The notes under the pieces: generated by a model
What the model saw: the letters and a program-made list of their open reading frames with translations, nothing else
Databases searched by the model: none
Told to the model about the DNA's origin: nothing
Part shown: positions 10,931 to 23,020 of the stretch, piece by piece
Position numbering within the stretch: position 1 is the first letter of the stretch
Layout of the letters: each line of letters opens with the position of its first letter
Position numbers and translations under genes: made by a program
Assembly: GCF_964204645.1 (NCBI RefSeq)
Contig: NC_134036.1
Coordinates: forward strand, 6,149,600 to 6,213,599
DNA length: 64,000 nt
Direction of reading: 5' to 3'
DNA from: Tubulanus polymorphus
Lineage: Eukaryota > Nemertea > Palaeonemertea > Tubulaniformes > Tubulanidae

Positions 10931-12259
10931 TTTATTCACTCTCACTTTTATTGAATCTAATTATAACACGACGTTTGACGACTGAGTTACAAATATAAAT
11001 TCAATTCGTGCTTGTCCACAACCTGGTAAGTGAGTCGGTCGTCGTTCAGTCTCATAATCGGATATTTTTCCAAACCGCCACAAGTATATCCGATAATAAA
11101 CCCTTGTCACCGACGATTATTTGCAAATTCCGCCGCTACATGCATGGTAGCAACAATCAGAAAAACTCTGACAAGGAATCTTCTGTGTGCAACTTGCATT
11201 TTCTGAATATATAAAATTGAATCTTGAAGCGAATGGCTGTTCTACGGATGAACACACGACCAGCAATGAACACGACGATAAGCACAATGGATGCTTCTCG
11301 TTCGTGTCAATCATTCGGACGAATCTATGCGGGAATTTACGATTATACATGCGTACATGCATTCGAGAACAAAACTTCGCGCGTTAATCGAACTGTTCAA
11401 TTATGTCGGATTGTTGATATCGCGCATCATCTCTGAATGAAATTTTATTCGTCAAAATCAATACGTTCTCGATCGATTAACAGATTCTACAGTAGACTCC
11501 GCCTAAATCGATACCAGACTAACCGCGATCCGGCAAATGAAAACAAGATTTCCGTTTGCTTCTAATGTTTTTTAATATAAAAAGATCGCCTAGACCGGTA
11601 TCGCTCTATTCGGTAATCTGCTTTAACTGGAATAATTTATGCTTGAGTCCGCACCTAAACCGGTAAATTGTGACGGCTCTTCACTTGAAGTGCTGTATTT
11701 CACAATACTATCAATTTGTCTCTCTCTATTGGCCATACGCTACTATTACTGCACATTCATTGCATAAATTGGCAATATTTTTTCATAACGACTGTGCATC
11801 ACGAGGAGACAGTCGAAACTAAGAAAAATGTTGCGAAATGCGATAGAACGTATAACGTCAAGTCGCAGGCACTCGCCAATATAGGCTTGGGATACAGTTT
11901 CTGGGGTTATTGGGGTTAACACAGATACATTATCGATAACCCCAGGAACCTTTCCGAAGCCCATCGGCAAGTGCCATAGGTCAAGTCTATTGAGACTTGT
12001 GTGTTTGTTGCGATTCTTCAAACCGGTAAGCGCCTAATACGGTCGAAAATGAAGGACCCGATTGTATACTCATTTACATTTACAGGCGGAGTCTACTGTA
12101 ATTTACTTGAAATTTATGTTTTTCGTAGAATCCTATGAAATCGTGTATATTACGTACATGACCCCAGTTACTTACCTGCATCTATAAGTGCTGCGGCACT
12201 GATCACAGTCACAACAATAGCGCATACGCGAGTCATCAAATAAGCAAGCATCTTTGCGT
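10931..12259 (-). CDS. ICK copy E: small secreted six-cysteine peptide on the minus strand
   Basis: The signal exon starts at 12,259 after caaattctag. ATG is at 12,251 and the exon ends at 12,176 before gtaagt (25 codons plus one base). The mature exon runs from 11,202, after tatattcag, to the stop at 11,119-11,117. The phase-1 intron is 973 bp, much longer than in copy A. The precursor is about 53 residues with a hydrophobic leader and framework C-x5-C-x5-CC-x3-C-x4-C plus one residue. The first loop is one residue shorter than in the other copies. The conserved 3' UTR element is present (11,046-11,069, minus) and poly(A) signals are at 10,947-10,952 and 10,931-10,936. It lies in opposite orientation to A-D, with a promoter-like block at 12,620-12,910. 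Frame, splice sites and UTR look intact. Confidence 0.83.
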
Positions 12260-12553
12260 CTAGAATTTGAAAATAATTTATTACTAACTTCTGGCATCAT
12301 AGAAAATAGACAAGCGTCTAGTTGAAACTGACTTATCTGATGACATATAATCAACCTATTTTACTAAATATATATTGCGTTATTAGATTTTTATAAGCTA
12401 CAAGACAACCGTTAATCATAGTCAAAGCTTCAAAGCGTCAAATGCAATGTTCAATTGTAATGAACAAAATATGATAATATAATTAGAACTCGCGCTAGAC
12501 AAGCGTCTAGTCAAAACTCACTCGATCGATGACAAAATTATCAACCTATTTTG

Positions 12554-12555
<2 letters not shown>

Positions 12556-12595
<40 letters not shown>
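12556..12595. repeat. (TA)n microsatellite
   Basis: An uninterrupted AT dinucleotide run of about 40 bp, between the signal exon and promoter block of copy E. It lies where the untranslated first exon would be expected and may have displaced it. Confidence 0.95.
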
Positions 12596-12596
<1 letters not shown>

Positions 12597-12619
12597 CTTC
12601 TATCGATGGAGTCAAATTT

Positions 12620-12910
12620 TGAAATGATTATATCTCGTTTACAAAACGCCGATATCGGAACCTTAAATTGGTGTTTCGTTTAGCAAAATCGATTCGCACC
12701 CGGCACTTTAAAATCGATCTATGCGCGCATCACTATTTACCCTCACAGAGTAATAAATTTAATCTCGTGATGAAACCATTATATTCAATGAGCTATCGCT
12801 TTCGTAATTTATGAATGTTTAGTATATGTTATTTTCAATACTTTTGCTGATATGCTGTGCCTGTATGGAACGCATCTTTCTGACGAGTAACGGTCTCAGA
12901 TCGTTCAACC
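12620..12910 (-). promoter_or_regulatory. Promoter block of ICK copy E
   Basis: Read on the minus strand, this matches the P1/P2 blocks: gttactcgtcagaaagatg, a conserved atagctcattgaatataa segment, then gtaaatagtgatgcgcgc and gatcgattttaaagtgccgggtgcgaatcgat. The downstream part with the untranslated exon, clear in P2-P5, cannot be found; the TA microsatellite occupies that interval. Promoter function is inferred from conservation and position. Confidence 0.5.
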
Positions 12911-15900
12911 GGGTTGATATTTTCAGTTGATTGTAAATATTGTATACTTTATATAAAGGTATCCCTCCTTAAACCATAGAAATGGTCGTAGAGTAAAATA
13001 TAATCCTAATTTTAATCATAATCCGTCAGTTATCAAAAATAGTTCTTTTTCGATGGGCTTTGAAATGGATTTTTAGACCCCTCAAATCGATATGTCATTA
13101 CAACAACCCCCAAAATACAAAATGTCCATTCTTCTACTCGGATATCGGTAATATTTTCATAAATGATTGATTCATTTATGAGAGAAAAGTTCATTTAGAT
13201 ATAATTGAAATGTAGAAGAAATCGAACGCGAAAACGAAGGTGTTTAGGTTATTTTGCAAACGACCTAAACACTTAAAACCATCATCTCCAATGAATTTGT
13301 GTAGAAACCTGGATATATTTGTACGATGAATGAGCAACGATCTTGTTCATGGAAACTGAATTTTCACGAACACTGTATGTCCTGTGACCCACAGTTCAGT
13401 CCTTGTTATCTTGGAATTTAAAGACATTCTTGAGTTCGTTTCATTTTCTCTCTTTTTTTCCTGTTTGAGTAGGTTTTCAAAAAGTTTGCATTAAGCAAAT
13501 AATGGTTTTGCTTTGATGGTAAAGCATCTCTTTATTGATTCATACACTCAAGGGTAAATAAAGTAATGGAAAAGTTAGGGCTTCAGGCCAATGGACGAAG
13601 GACGAATCCTACCCACCGGTCCTACCCACTTTTTAAAACTAACTAAAATTTATCAAGAATTAAATGAAAAAATACACTAAATCGACTAGCGTGTTAAGCC
13701 GGTGTATTTGTTATCCAATTCTTGTTAGATTTTAATCAATTTAAAACGAGTCGGTAAGACCAAAGTGGTTAAGACTCGTCCTTCGTCCTTTCGCCCGAAA
13801 CCCTGAAGTTTCCCATGACTGAAAGACAAGGCAAACTTGAACTTCGTGTCGTCATCAATTATATGATTCGGAAACGTAGCGCGTGATTCTGACACTGAGT
13901 AGTATGCATACGAATAGATACCAAAACTGATCATCCACACTTCACACGTGAGACTTTTCCGGAGACATTCTAAATCAATAGTGAATGACAAAAACTGCAA
14001 ATTTAAATGTTATCAACGGACAAAACTGATCAGTTATCAAAACTGATCTTCGAAATTAGATTCATTAATTTGCTTTATATTAGACTTTAAGGATTTAAGA
14101 TGAGGTTTGGGTCGATATATCGCCCGGATTCACGGTATCGTCGGTGAAATTTTACTCAAAATCCATTTCCTAATTCAGTCATTATCATTTCCATTGTTTC
14201 GAATGATTATCGATTTCGTCTGTCGCTGGTTTACGTGAACTCACTCGTCGATTCACGATAACTGTTCGTCGAGCTTGAATTTCAGTTAGCAGAAGCTCGA
14301 GTGCAGCAGGTGACTGAGATCCATAGTTTAGAATCGTTATCGATTTCGTCTGGTCATTGATTCACGATAGAGCTGATAATTCGGTAAACCGAACCTTAAG
14401 AGCAACCGGTGACGATATTCCACTGAAATTTATACCAACGGTTGATTATTTGACGACGTGTCGTCGGTCATGCCTTATGGTATGGTAAAGTACGAAACAT
14501 CCCAAGATTACACTTACCGTTCATATGCATATAAGTAGTGAGGTTAAGCCATCTTCGGCGGTTTGCTTGATGGGAAAATTGTACATATCAACGTTTCAAT
14601 ATCAGTAATATGCCTAATTTATCTACTGATTGAACGTAAAACTGCTTCCATCTCGAATCAAAAACTTTATGACCGGCTAATTAGGAGGGATCATATTTCA
14701 CCCCCATCCCAGGATAGACCGAGCCATTTTAAATCATACCTACTTATTTCTAAACATTTCAAGATCTAGTTGTAAGTGACCTCTCACTGAATCAATTCTA
14801 TATTTTTATTGATTACTCTCCGCCGATTATCTTTTGAGGGCGATAGAATATGAATGTAATAATAATAATACGACGGTACAACAATTTATTTTTTTATAAT
14901 TAATATAACCCCCGGCCGAACTTTTCCCCAAAATGTCGACGATTGAAGATAGTTACATATCATAGTCACATTTAACTTACAATCGTCGCTACGTCGATAT
15001 CTACTGGTAAAGTCTAACCAACTTTTGAGCTACTGGCTCCTGGTTCCGTATGGAGAACTCGGGGAGTTTTTACCCGCATGCCAGGTGTGGTCTCGGCTCT
15101 TTCGGTTGTCTCTTTTCCGTTTTGTTCTGTACTTGGTTTATATTTTTTACAGAAAATCGTGTGCGAATCGGCAATAATGGCCGGATATTACGGCGTGAGT
15201 TGCTACACTGATCGATATCTCGCCGGCACAGCTAACACCAATTAATTGAGCAAGATATATTACAAAAATATTAATCAGATTCCGAATTATTGACGGTTTT
15301 ATGCTAAGTTATGGAACGGATTACTATTTCTCGAACGCTGTTTAGAATGCTTATTTTCCATACATTCCCGGTGCTCCAGTAATTCGTGTTCGATATTTAA
15401 CACTGGTAGAATAGTTGAACAGAAAATTCTGATTTCGGCGGCCATGTCCAGAAGTTCAAGACAATTGACAAAATTCATAATACCAAAACCGGTATGAAAT
15501 GTCCGAACTGAGGAGATGGCCCCTGGTCAAATCCATATCAGGACACAGTCCCCGGTTTACGCGTGACTCATGAGATGGTCCATGATCTACGGCGAACGCG
15601 TAAATGGTCCCCGACGCTGCTAACAAGAACCGGTTTCTTTTCGTAGCCGATCTTTCGACAAAGCCGGTATAGAATTGAGTGTATGGTGTACTGGTGACGC
15701 GAGGCGAGGCTGGCGGCGACCCATTTAACACTGCTCTTACCATCAACCCGTATATGTCTATAATACATCGTGGTCATTAGACTGTTGGAACTGGTGTTGT
15801 GAAGGTATCTATATCTACGTCTCCGCTACTGAAACATTACTGCTGCTGCTGCTGCTTCGTCCGCAATTCACTCCAGCACCTAGGCAATGGACACATAATG

Positions 15901-15990
15901 AAGAGGTAGGTCTATAAGATAACCTTTCGATGGCTTTTTCAGAATTATTTATATATAATAGAAATTCGGTGATTCAAACTTGTTTTTTAC
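12911..15990. other. No gene recognised
   Basis: About 3 kb of AT-rich sequence with only short, composition-driven frames. There are some short locally repeated strings (for example tcgatttcgtct near 14,212 and 14,341) and a GCT run at 15,840-15,857. I find no conserved family signal, tRNA or long inverted repeat. Confidence 0.5.
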
Positions 15991-15996
15991 ATTCAG

Positions 15997-16700
15997 GATA
16001 TCGTGATGGATCTGCTGCGGCAGGTGACGTTCGTTCGCAACAGCGCCCTCTGGTGTGAATGAACGGTAAGTTTTCTTTGATCTTCTTTTTACGTGAGGGG
16101 AACCTGTACCCGGCGAACTTAGCATGGTGGCACCATCTATTTATAAACGACTTGTTGGGTGTAGCTAAACTTCGGACGGTGGACTCATAACCTGTACCCA
16201 GTTGTGGCCAAACTTGGGATGGTGAATTCTGAAGTAAATTTCAACATTTTGTTTAATTTCTATATTCAGGAATTCGTTGGATGTTGTATGCTGCATGGCC
16301 CGTGGTGTTCATTATTCGAGAGTATCCTGATATGTGAGATTTAAGTTAGGTCAGGCTTGAGGTTGTGTATGTGATTAGCTTTTCTACTTGAAATATAAAT
16401 AGGTTTAGTCGATTTGATCGTGATGTTAAATGGTTGTTATCACTTTTTTCAGGTGGTACTTTTCAGATGGGCACTGCGGGCTGTCAGTTTGTTGAACCAA
16501 CATTTGGTAGATTTCGGATCTTTTTCGCCTCATCAGGACCTGATATCCAATCCATGTTAATTAAACCAACCTGGCCCATTAGATGACTGCTGTGAGCTGA
16601 CTACTGTAGCTTGGATATCGCTTCGCTCCACAAGGACAAGATAAACCAAGAATATGCTCAAAAACAAACACAAATAAATCTGTAAGTTGGAATTCCAATT
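15997..16700 (+). ncRNA. Candidate three-exon non-coding transcript
   Basis: Three consecutive segments have plausible splice signals. The first runs from 15,997 (after ttacattcag) to 16,065 (before gtaagt). The second starts at 16,270 after tatattcag and ends near 16,335 before gtgaga. The third starts at 16,453 after cttttttcag and has AATAAA at 16,673. No long frame crosses the junctions. A spliced non-coding RNA or the 3' end of a gene is possible. Evidence is splice-site appearance only. Confidence 0.25.
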
Positions 16701-16844
16701 TCGTTGTTATTTCGGAAATATTCAGTTAGGTTAATGAGTCCAGTAATGGTGAATTTACATTAGGCAGACTGAATCCTTACTCAGAAAGTTAGATTACATT
16801 GTAATGAATTACTTTTCTTGTTTCAGTTGCATTAGAACTCATTG

Positions 16845-18215
16845 TCTGGGCTTTGAATCTATTAAATTAGTAAATGTCTTCAATTGAACTAGTTGTTTAG
16901 GCTTTGAATCTTTTGAACTAGTTATTGTCTTAATCAATTTAACCCATTCTTTTGGCTTTGAATTAATGAAATAAGTTATTATCTTCAATCAAACTCATTG
17001 TTTGGGCTTTGAATCTTTGCAATTAGTAATTGTATTCAATTAAGCTCTTTGTTTAGGCTTCAAATCTCTGAAATAAGTTATTGTCTTCAATTTAAGTGAT
17101 TCTTTTGGCTTCGAATTAATGAAATAAGTTATTGTCTTCAATTAAACTCATTGTTTAGGCTTGAAATGCTTGAAATTAGTTATTGCCTTCAATCAAACTC
17201 TTTTTTAGGCTTAAAATCTATGAAATTAGTTATTGTCTTCAATTACACTCATTGTTTAGGCTTTGAATCTGTTGAATTAGTTATTGTCTTCAATTTAACT
17301 CATTCTTTTGTTTTTGAATTTATGAAATAAGTTATTATCTTCAATCAAACTCATTGTTTGGGCTTTGAATCTTTGCAATTAGTAATTGTATTCAATTAAG
17401 CTCCTTGTTTAGGCTTGGAATCTTTGAAATTAGTTATTGTCTTCAATTTTACTCATTCTTTTGGCTTTGAATTATTGAAATAAGTTATTGTCTTCAATTA
17501 AACTCATAATTTGGGCTTTGAATCTTTGAAATTAGTTATCGTCCTCAATTAAACTCATTTTTTTTGGCTTAAAATGTTTGAAATTAGTTATTGCCTTCAA
17601 TTAAACTTTTATTTAGGCTTAGAATCTATGAAATTAGTTATTTTCTTCAATTACACTCTTTGTTTAGGCTTTGAATCTCTTGAATTAGTTATTGTCTTCA
17701 ATTCAAGTCATACTTTTGTTTTTGAATTTATGAAATAAGTTGTTGTCTTCAATCAAACTCATTGTTTGGGCTTTGAATCTTTAAAATTAGTTATTTTCTT
17801 TAATTTAGCTCATTGTTTTTGCTTTGAATTAATGAAATAAGTAATTGTCTTCAATTAAGCTCATTGTTTGGGCTTTGATTCTTTGCATTTAGTTATTGTG
17901 TTTAACTAAACTCGTTGTTTTTGATAAAAATGTTTGGAATTAGTTTAATTAAACCCATTGGTTAGGCTTGCAATCTATGAAATAAGTTATTGTCTTCAAT
18001 TGAGCTTATTGTTTAGGCTTGGAATCTTTGAAATTAGTTTTTTCCTTCAATTCATCTATGAAATTAGTTTTGTTTTCAATTAAACCCATTGTTTAGCCTT
18101 GTGGTTATTGTCCTTAATTAAACTTATTGTTTAGGCTTTTACCCTTTGAAATTAATCATTGTCTTCAATTAAACTCATTGTATGTGCTTTGGACCTTTGA
18201 AAATAGTATTAATTT
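16845..18215. repeat. 51-bp tandem satellite array, roughly 25 units
   Basis: Degenerate units of the form ctcattgtttaggctttgaa, tctttgaaattagttattgt, cttcaattaaa repeat with a 51-bp period; adjacent attgttt/attcttt strings at 17,251 and 17,302 show it. Units alternate between -ttaggctt-, -ttgggctt- and -ttttggctt- variants, and the last few are irregular or deleted. There are no spacers of unique sequence, so it is not a CRISPR-like array. It encodes nothing. Confidence 0.95.
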
Positions 18216-18469
18216 AAACTCAAATTACTTATTTATTATTCATAATTTAAGATCAGTTCTTGTTATTTTTTGGTTTGAATCTATGTAATTAGCTAGAATA
18301 CGATAATCCTAATAATGTGCCGCTATTCAAAATTTTTGTTCATAAGGAATTTATGGGGATAAAAAAAAACAGTCGTATGAAATATTCCAGGGGTTTTCAG
18401 TAAGTAATTGAAGCGCCGGTCTTATATTAGCCAAAATTTCAATTTTAAGTTAATACCACTTTGCTGCTG

Positions 18470-18735
18470 GAATAATTGGGACTCGAACCCAAATTATCTT
18501 GTATCATGCATCATGCCGTTATGGCGCCTACTCGTCAATCTAACTGCTGTATTCCATTGCTTTTCAATATTTCGGCTTAGTGAAAAGGAAATCTAAGGTC
18601 TAGTTGCATTATTTGCCGAAATCCTAGTTTCATTATTTGTCGAAATTTACATTACACCATAAAACCTCTGAACCGCTGGAATAATCGGGACTCGAACCCA
18701 ATGGCGTCGATATCAACTCGTCGATCTAAACTGTT
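18470..18735 (-). mobile_element. Two adjacent tRNA-derived SINE heads
   Basis: Two related minus-strand segments, 18,470-18,550 and 18,676-18,735, each have a box-B-like tgggttcgagtccc (positions 18,478-18,491 and 18,687-18,700). Each also has an upstream segment resembling a D-arm (agattgacgagtaggcgcc in the first). Flanks share the ctggaataat string. Neither folds with an acceptor stem, so these are pseudo-tRNA or SINE remnants. Confidence 0.5.
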
Positions 18736-18899
18736 GTATGTATTGATATCGAAAGCGTTCTATCCAATTTCGTTACAGTTTCGGTTCGTTGATTTGACAT
18801 TGTCCTACCTTAAAAACTCCTTCAAAACGGAAATGCTTTTGAAGGTGCTGAAAATTACTTTGATTTCAGCAAAGCGTTTAAAAGGATTTAATAGGTAAG

Positions 18900-20400
18900 C
18901 ACAGTAAACAATCCTGAAAAAAAAAACATTAATGGATTGACAACAAAAACATTGGAAGATTTCCGGCACCTAATTCGGATTCAGTCAAACAGCCAGGTGA
19001 ATATATTCTTCTCCTTATTGTATTGGACGTCCGTCATAGCTTATTTGCTAATACTGTATTTGATTACCTGTAGCCAGATACCAGTTTTGGTCGTTCACCT
19101 ATTCGACCTATCAATTTTACACATTAGCATTTCTAGTCGTTGACATTTCACTGTGTCGTGGTTCCGGGCTATTCAAAAATCATTTCAAAAATAGAAACCG
19201 ACTCTGAATTTTAGAACATTGTTTTGTCGAGAAATATGATGATGGTTCTCACTCACCCGCTCTTGTCTCTCTCCTCTCACTCTCCCTCGTTTTCCTCTTC
19301 CTCTCTCTCTGCCTCCTTTGTTTATGTAAATTAGCTCTTCGTCTCCATTGTTCGGTTGTTCAATGCCATTTACGGGTTTTAATTAAAAAATCGTATTTCA
19401 TCAAAATTGGTGACAAAAATTAGGGGTCAAGACATGAAATCCTGAATATTTCATTTTAGGGGCTTTTGAACCAGAAACTTATTTCATATTCGTGATCAGC
19501 ACCCAAAAACACGTCTGTACTAAATTTTATTAAAAAAGGGTGAAAAAGAATTTTGACTTTGTACCCCATCTTTGGGGTGCATATTGTGGCCAATTAAACC
19601 CTAATTTGGCCATGAAGATGAACTCCGATTCAAAATCTGATTGCAAATCCGGATTCTACACGCATAATATTCTACACAGAATACATCTTCTTACCAAGTT
19701 TCGAAGGAATCAGAAAAATAATTTTTCGCCGAAAAAAAACTCCTGGACTTACCCTTAGATTTTTGCCATTTTTGGCCAAAAAATCGAATCTCTTCGATTA
19801 GCTTGAAATTTTAGCCCTTACTATTTTTAGGGGTCTCGATTCCAAATCTGCCTCAAATATATTAAGTTTCATGTATATTTCTAGGACGTTCGTCATCGAT
19901 ACGGTGGAACTGTTGACGTTTGTTTGTGTTTGTTGATCAGGACTACATCAGATGAACTGCATAAATATGTGTGGGCAGAGAGGATAAACAAACAAACGAA
20001 CAGATATTGGGAGAACTTGACTTCAGTTACAGTGAACTCTTATGTCCACAAGGAGGAAATAATAACATTGCTGCTATTTGTTTGAACTAGAGACTGTGAA
20101 CCTGCTGACCGCATCCTAGATAGAAAACAAGAGGAACGTAGAAGTTCAGGTGATATCTCTTTCTATCATCTCTCATTCTCATCTCTCACTGTCTCTTTCA
20201 TTTTCCTCTTCTTACTCTCTCATTCTTCCTCTCCTCTCCTCACTCTCTCATCTCTCACTCTGCTCCTCTCTATTTCGTTCTCTCTGTCATCTACCGGGTT
20301 GAGTAGGACTAGTTCCTGTCTCGCCCGGTAGATGGAATTATTTTTTTGGATAAAATTTGCTTAAGCAATGGATAAATAGGAGTTCCTCTGAGTGCTGGCA
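18900..20400. other. No gene recognised; two pyrimidine-rich tracts
   Basis: CT-rich low-complexity tracts lie at about 19,258-19,320 and 20,158-20,290. Remaining frames are short and unsupported. Confidence 0.55.
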
Positions 20401-20402
20401 GT

Positions 20403-20470
20403 ACGTCCCTATAGCGTAGTTGGTAGGGTGCCTGGCTGCTAGCCGAAAGGTTGGTGGTTCAAATCCCATT
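20403..20470 (+). mobile_element. tRNA-derived SINE head (pseudo-tRNA)
   Basis: Box A is well formed (tagcgtagttgg, 20,412-20,423) and so is box B (ggttcaaatcc, 20,456-20,466), at normal spacing. The anticodon stem is poor and no acceptor stem pairs. The minus-strand reading gives the GFEPPTFRLAARHPTNYA type of string commonly produced by translating tRNA SINEs. Confidence 0.6.
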
Positions 20471-20764
20471 ATTATTGGCATGGTTTGTTTAAATAAAATG
20501 TTGAATTTTACTTTTGCAAACAAGCTGTAAGAAATTCCTTCTTTGAATTTGGAATAAACGCTTTGATTTGAACTTTGCGTTTGTCCTTTCCTTTTTGACT
20601 TTGTCCTTTTCTTGTCCTTTGAATAAGAGTCCTTCTCCGAGTATGGAGTTGTGAGGGGAAGAGTCCTTTCCGGGACAAAGAGATTTTATTTAAGACGAGC
20701 ATTTTATATATAGATAAACGTTTATTTACGTTACTTTATAACATGCGGCAAAACGAAAAATGTC

Positions 20765-21150
20765 AGAGTAGAGTCTGCGTCTCGAGGTTTGAAGATGGTG
20801 CCGTAGTCGGAGTAGAGTCTGCGTCTCGAGGTTTGAAGATGGTGCCGTAGTCGGAGTAGAGTCTGCGTCTCGAGGTTTGAAGATGGTGCCGTAGTCGGAG
20901 TAGAGTCTGCGTCTCGAGGTTTGAAGATGTTGCTGTAGTCGGAGTAGAGTCTGCGTCTCAAGGTTTGGAGATGTTGCTGTAGTCGGTGCAGAGTCTGCGT
21001 CTCGGTGTTTGGAGATGTTGCTGTAGTCGGAGTAGAGTCTGCGTATCGAGGTTTGAAGATGCTGTAGTCGGAGTAGAGTCTACGTCTCGAGGTTTGAAGA
21101 TGGTGCCGTAGTCGGAGTGGAGTCTGCGTCTCGAGGTTTGAAGATGTTGT
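20765..21150. repeat. 44-bp tandem array, about nine units
   Basis: Units containing agtagagtctgcgtctcgag, gtttgaagatggtgccgtag and tcgg repeat every 44 bp (gagtct at 20,771, 20,815, 20,859 and on). Middle units carry ttgctgtagtcgg instead of ggtgccgtagtcgg, and one unit is shortened near 21,055. Because 44 is not a multiple of three, the unit is read in successive frames in the minus-strand open frame, which is therefore artefactual. Confidence 0.95.
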
Positions 21151-21749
21151 AACTCGCCCTCAAATATTGCCGGCTGAAAAAGAAATCGGATGAACTGTAA
21201 AACGATTCCGGATGGGTAAAGTTTAATATAATTACCTTATCTTAATGTAAAGATACCGAAACAGCAAAATGTGGGTTGATGCTGTTCCCAATGCAGTAGC
21301 AGCAGCAGCAGCAAACTAGTTCAGGACGTTGCGACAAACGAGTCGTGTACATGTAGTTGTCAGTAGTAGCGAACTGGTTTCGGTTTAACCCAAAAAAGAC
21401 ACAAAAAGACACAAATGTATAAAATTAATAATATAACCCCGAGGAATTCCAGAAATAAATCAAAGACAAAAACCAAAAGCCATTTGAAAACTGAACTAGA
21501 GTTTGAGATTAAAAGAACCAAAAACGTGGTAGAATTTTAAAATGCAATTTCGCTTCAAATGAAGCCGAATTTGGTTCGACAATCAAAACGCGATAATTTT
21601 CGAAAGATTCGATTCAGAGTTTTGAATTCTATACGAAATTTCTAACCTGATCGACCTGTGCGACTTGAAGTAGAACATCGGAAATCAGCAACAACAGCAA
21701 CTCGTCCTAATCAGCCAGTGAGCCGTCATCTGTTTGCAGTTGAAATCCG

Positions 21750-21809
21750 ACAGCAGCAGCAGCAGCAGCAGCAGCGGCGGCGGCGGCGGCAGCAGCAGCA
21801 GCAGCAGCC
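21750..21809 (+). repeat. CAG/CGG compound trinucleotide repeat
   Basis: About 8 CAG, then about 5 CGG, then about 7 CAG units. A shorter CAG run is at 21,298-21,312. It lies in a 74-codon plus-strand frame (21,658-21,882) that would read it as Gln/Arg. No other support for that frame is visible. Confidence 0.9.
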
Positions 21810-21884
21810 AACAGCCGTCAGTCTCATCTCGCGTTCTCAATCGCTCGGCGTCACAATTCCATCACGTTCCAGTCTTTCCTAACA

Positions 21885-22940
21885 TCATCAACCGCTAATT
21901 AGTAAGTTGTTCGCTTGAAGCCACACATTCTCTTCACGCCTTGTTGCAGAGCTCTTATAGGTTAACCTTCATCACTGGACATCGGTTCTCGGACTGGCAC
22001 CGGGTGGCTCGACCCGCGCTTCTAATACCTACGTCGACCAATCAGCGACGTTGCATCACCGAGGCGACCGGAATAGATCAATCAGATGGCTCGATCGCGC
22101 ATTCCTGTGACAGACCCGAGTCCGTGACGCTAATCCTCGAGAACCATTCAATTCGTGCCAAACATTTTCAATGGGGCCTACAGGTCATCGAGTTTAATTC
22201 GACTATTCATAGAGAAACATATAGTTTAAGAAAGAATACCGAATGCTAGGATTTTAGCCTAACATTGCATACTCTGCAGTTTTATCTAAACTATCCAACA
22301 AACTTAAGTGTAGATTTCCCTTCTATTTACGTCTCGTTTTGAACTATAATTCCGGTTCAATTTTACTTTTTTCGAGTTTAGCTTCGGGAATATTGAAGTT
22401 TGCTTAAGGGTTTGTGCAGTCACGCGGCAGTATTGTGTAGTAGAGCGTGTGGCAGGTCTCCAGTGAGCGATTCTTTATTGGATTGTAGCTTTTAGCTTTT
22501 ATACACAAGTTTACCAGACATCGCTGCGTACACATCTACGCTGGTGAAGTTTAAAAAAATCATTGAAGTTTTGTCAATTTACCTGGAGATTGATAGCTGC
22601 ATTACTTACAAAGATCTACGGAATTCTCGCTGGGATTTTTTCGATTTCTTCGAGGAATTAAACAAAAATAAAAAATGTCCTAAACCACAACGAGTCAACT
22701 TAAAATAACAAACTAAAATAACAAACTAATATTGTAAAAAAAGTCGAAGGTCCCTGGGGGAATTACTCCGCAGCCTGGACCGGTATTGTGGGATAAATAA
22801 ATAATTCAGCCAGAAACGACTGAATTAAACATAATTTACCCCACACCAGTTATTTGTAGGACTCACGCATTAGCAACCTCATTCCAGGGAGGACAGTACT
22901 CTCGACTCGCCCGCTTACCGGAGATCATTTGCCACATCCT
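21885..22940. other. No gene recognised
   Basis: Contains a 102-codon plus-strand frame (21,941-22,249) without recognisable domain, signal peptide or splice context. I do not treat it as a gene. Confidence 0.4.
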
Positions 22941-22949
22941 GACCCGCCT

Positions 22950-23020
22950 CCTCCGAGACTCGAACCTGGGCCACAGCGGTGACACGCTAGTCGCCGACCG
23001 ACTAAGCCATCCGGTCCGCC
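22950..23020 (-). mobile_element. tRNA-derived SINE head
   Basis: The minus strand carries box A ggatggcttagtcggtcgg (22,994-23,012) and box B aggttcgagtctcgg (22,954-22,968) with a Leu/Ser-like spacing. No closing acceptor stem is seen, and the flank gggcggaccgg does not pair. Confidence 0.55.

Noticed and set aside
16845-18215. CRISPR-like array
   Set aside because: Units are contiguous with no unique spacers, and the genome is eukaryotic.
20403-20470. tRNA gene
   Set aside because: Boxes A and B are good but acceptor and anticodon stems do not pair; a SINE head fits better.
20731-20961. Minus-strand 76-codon repetitive protein
   Set aside because: The 44-bp period shifts frame each unit, so there is no true protein repeat; product of the array.
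21658-21882. Poly-Gln/Arg protein
   Set aside because: Rests only on a CAG/CGG repeat; the rest of the frame shows nothing recognisable.
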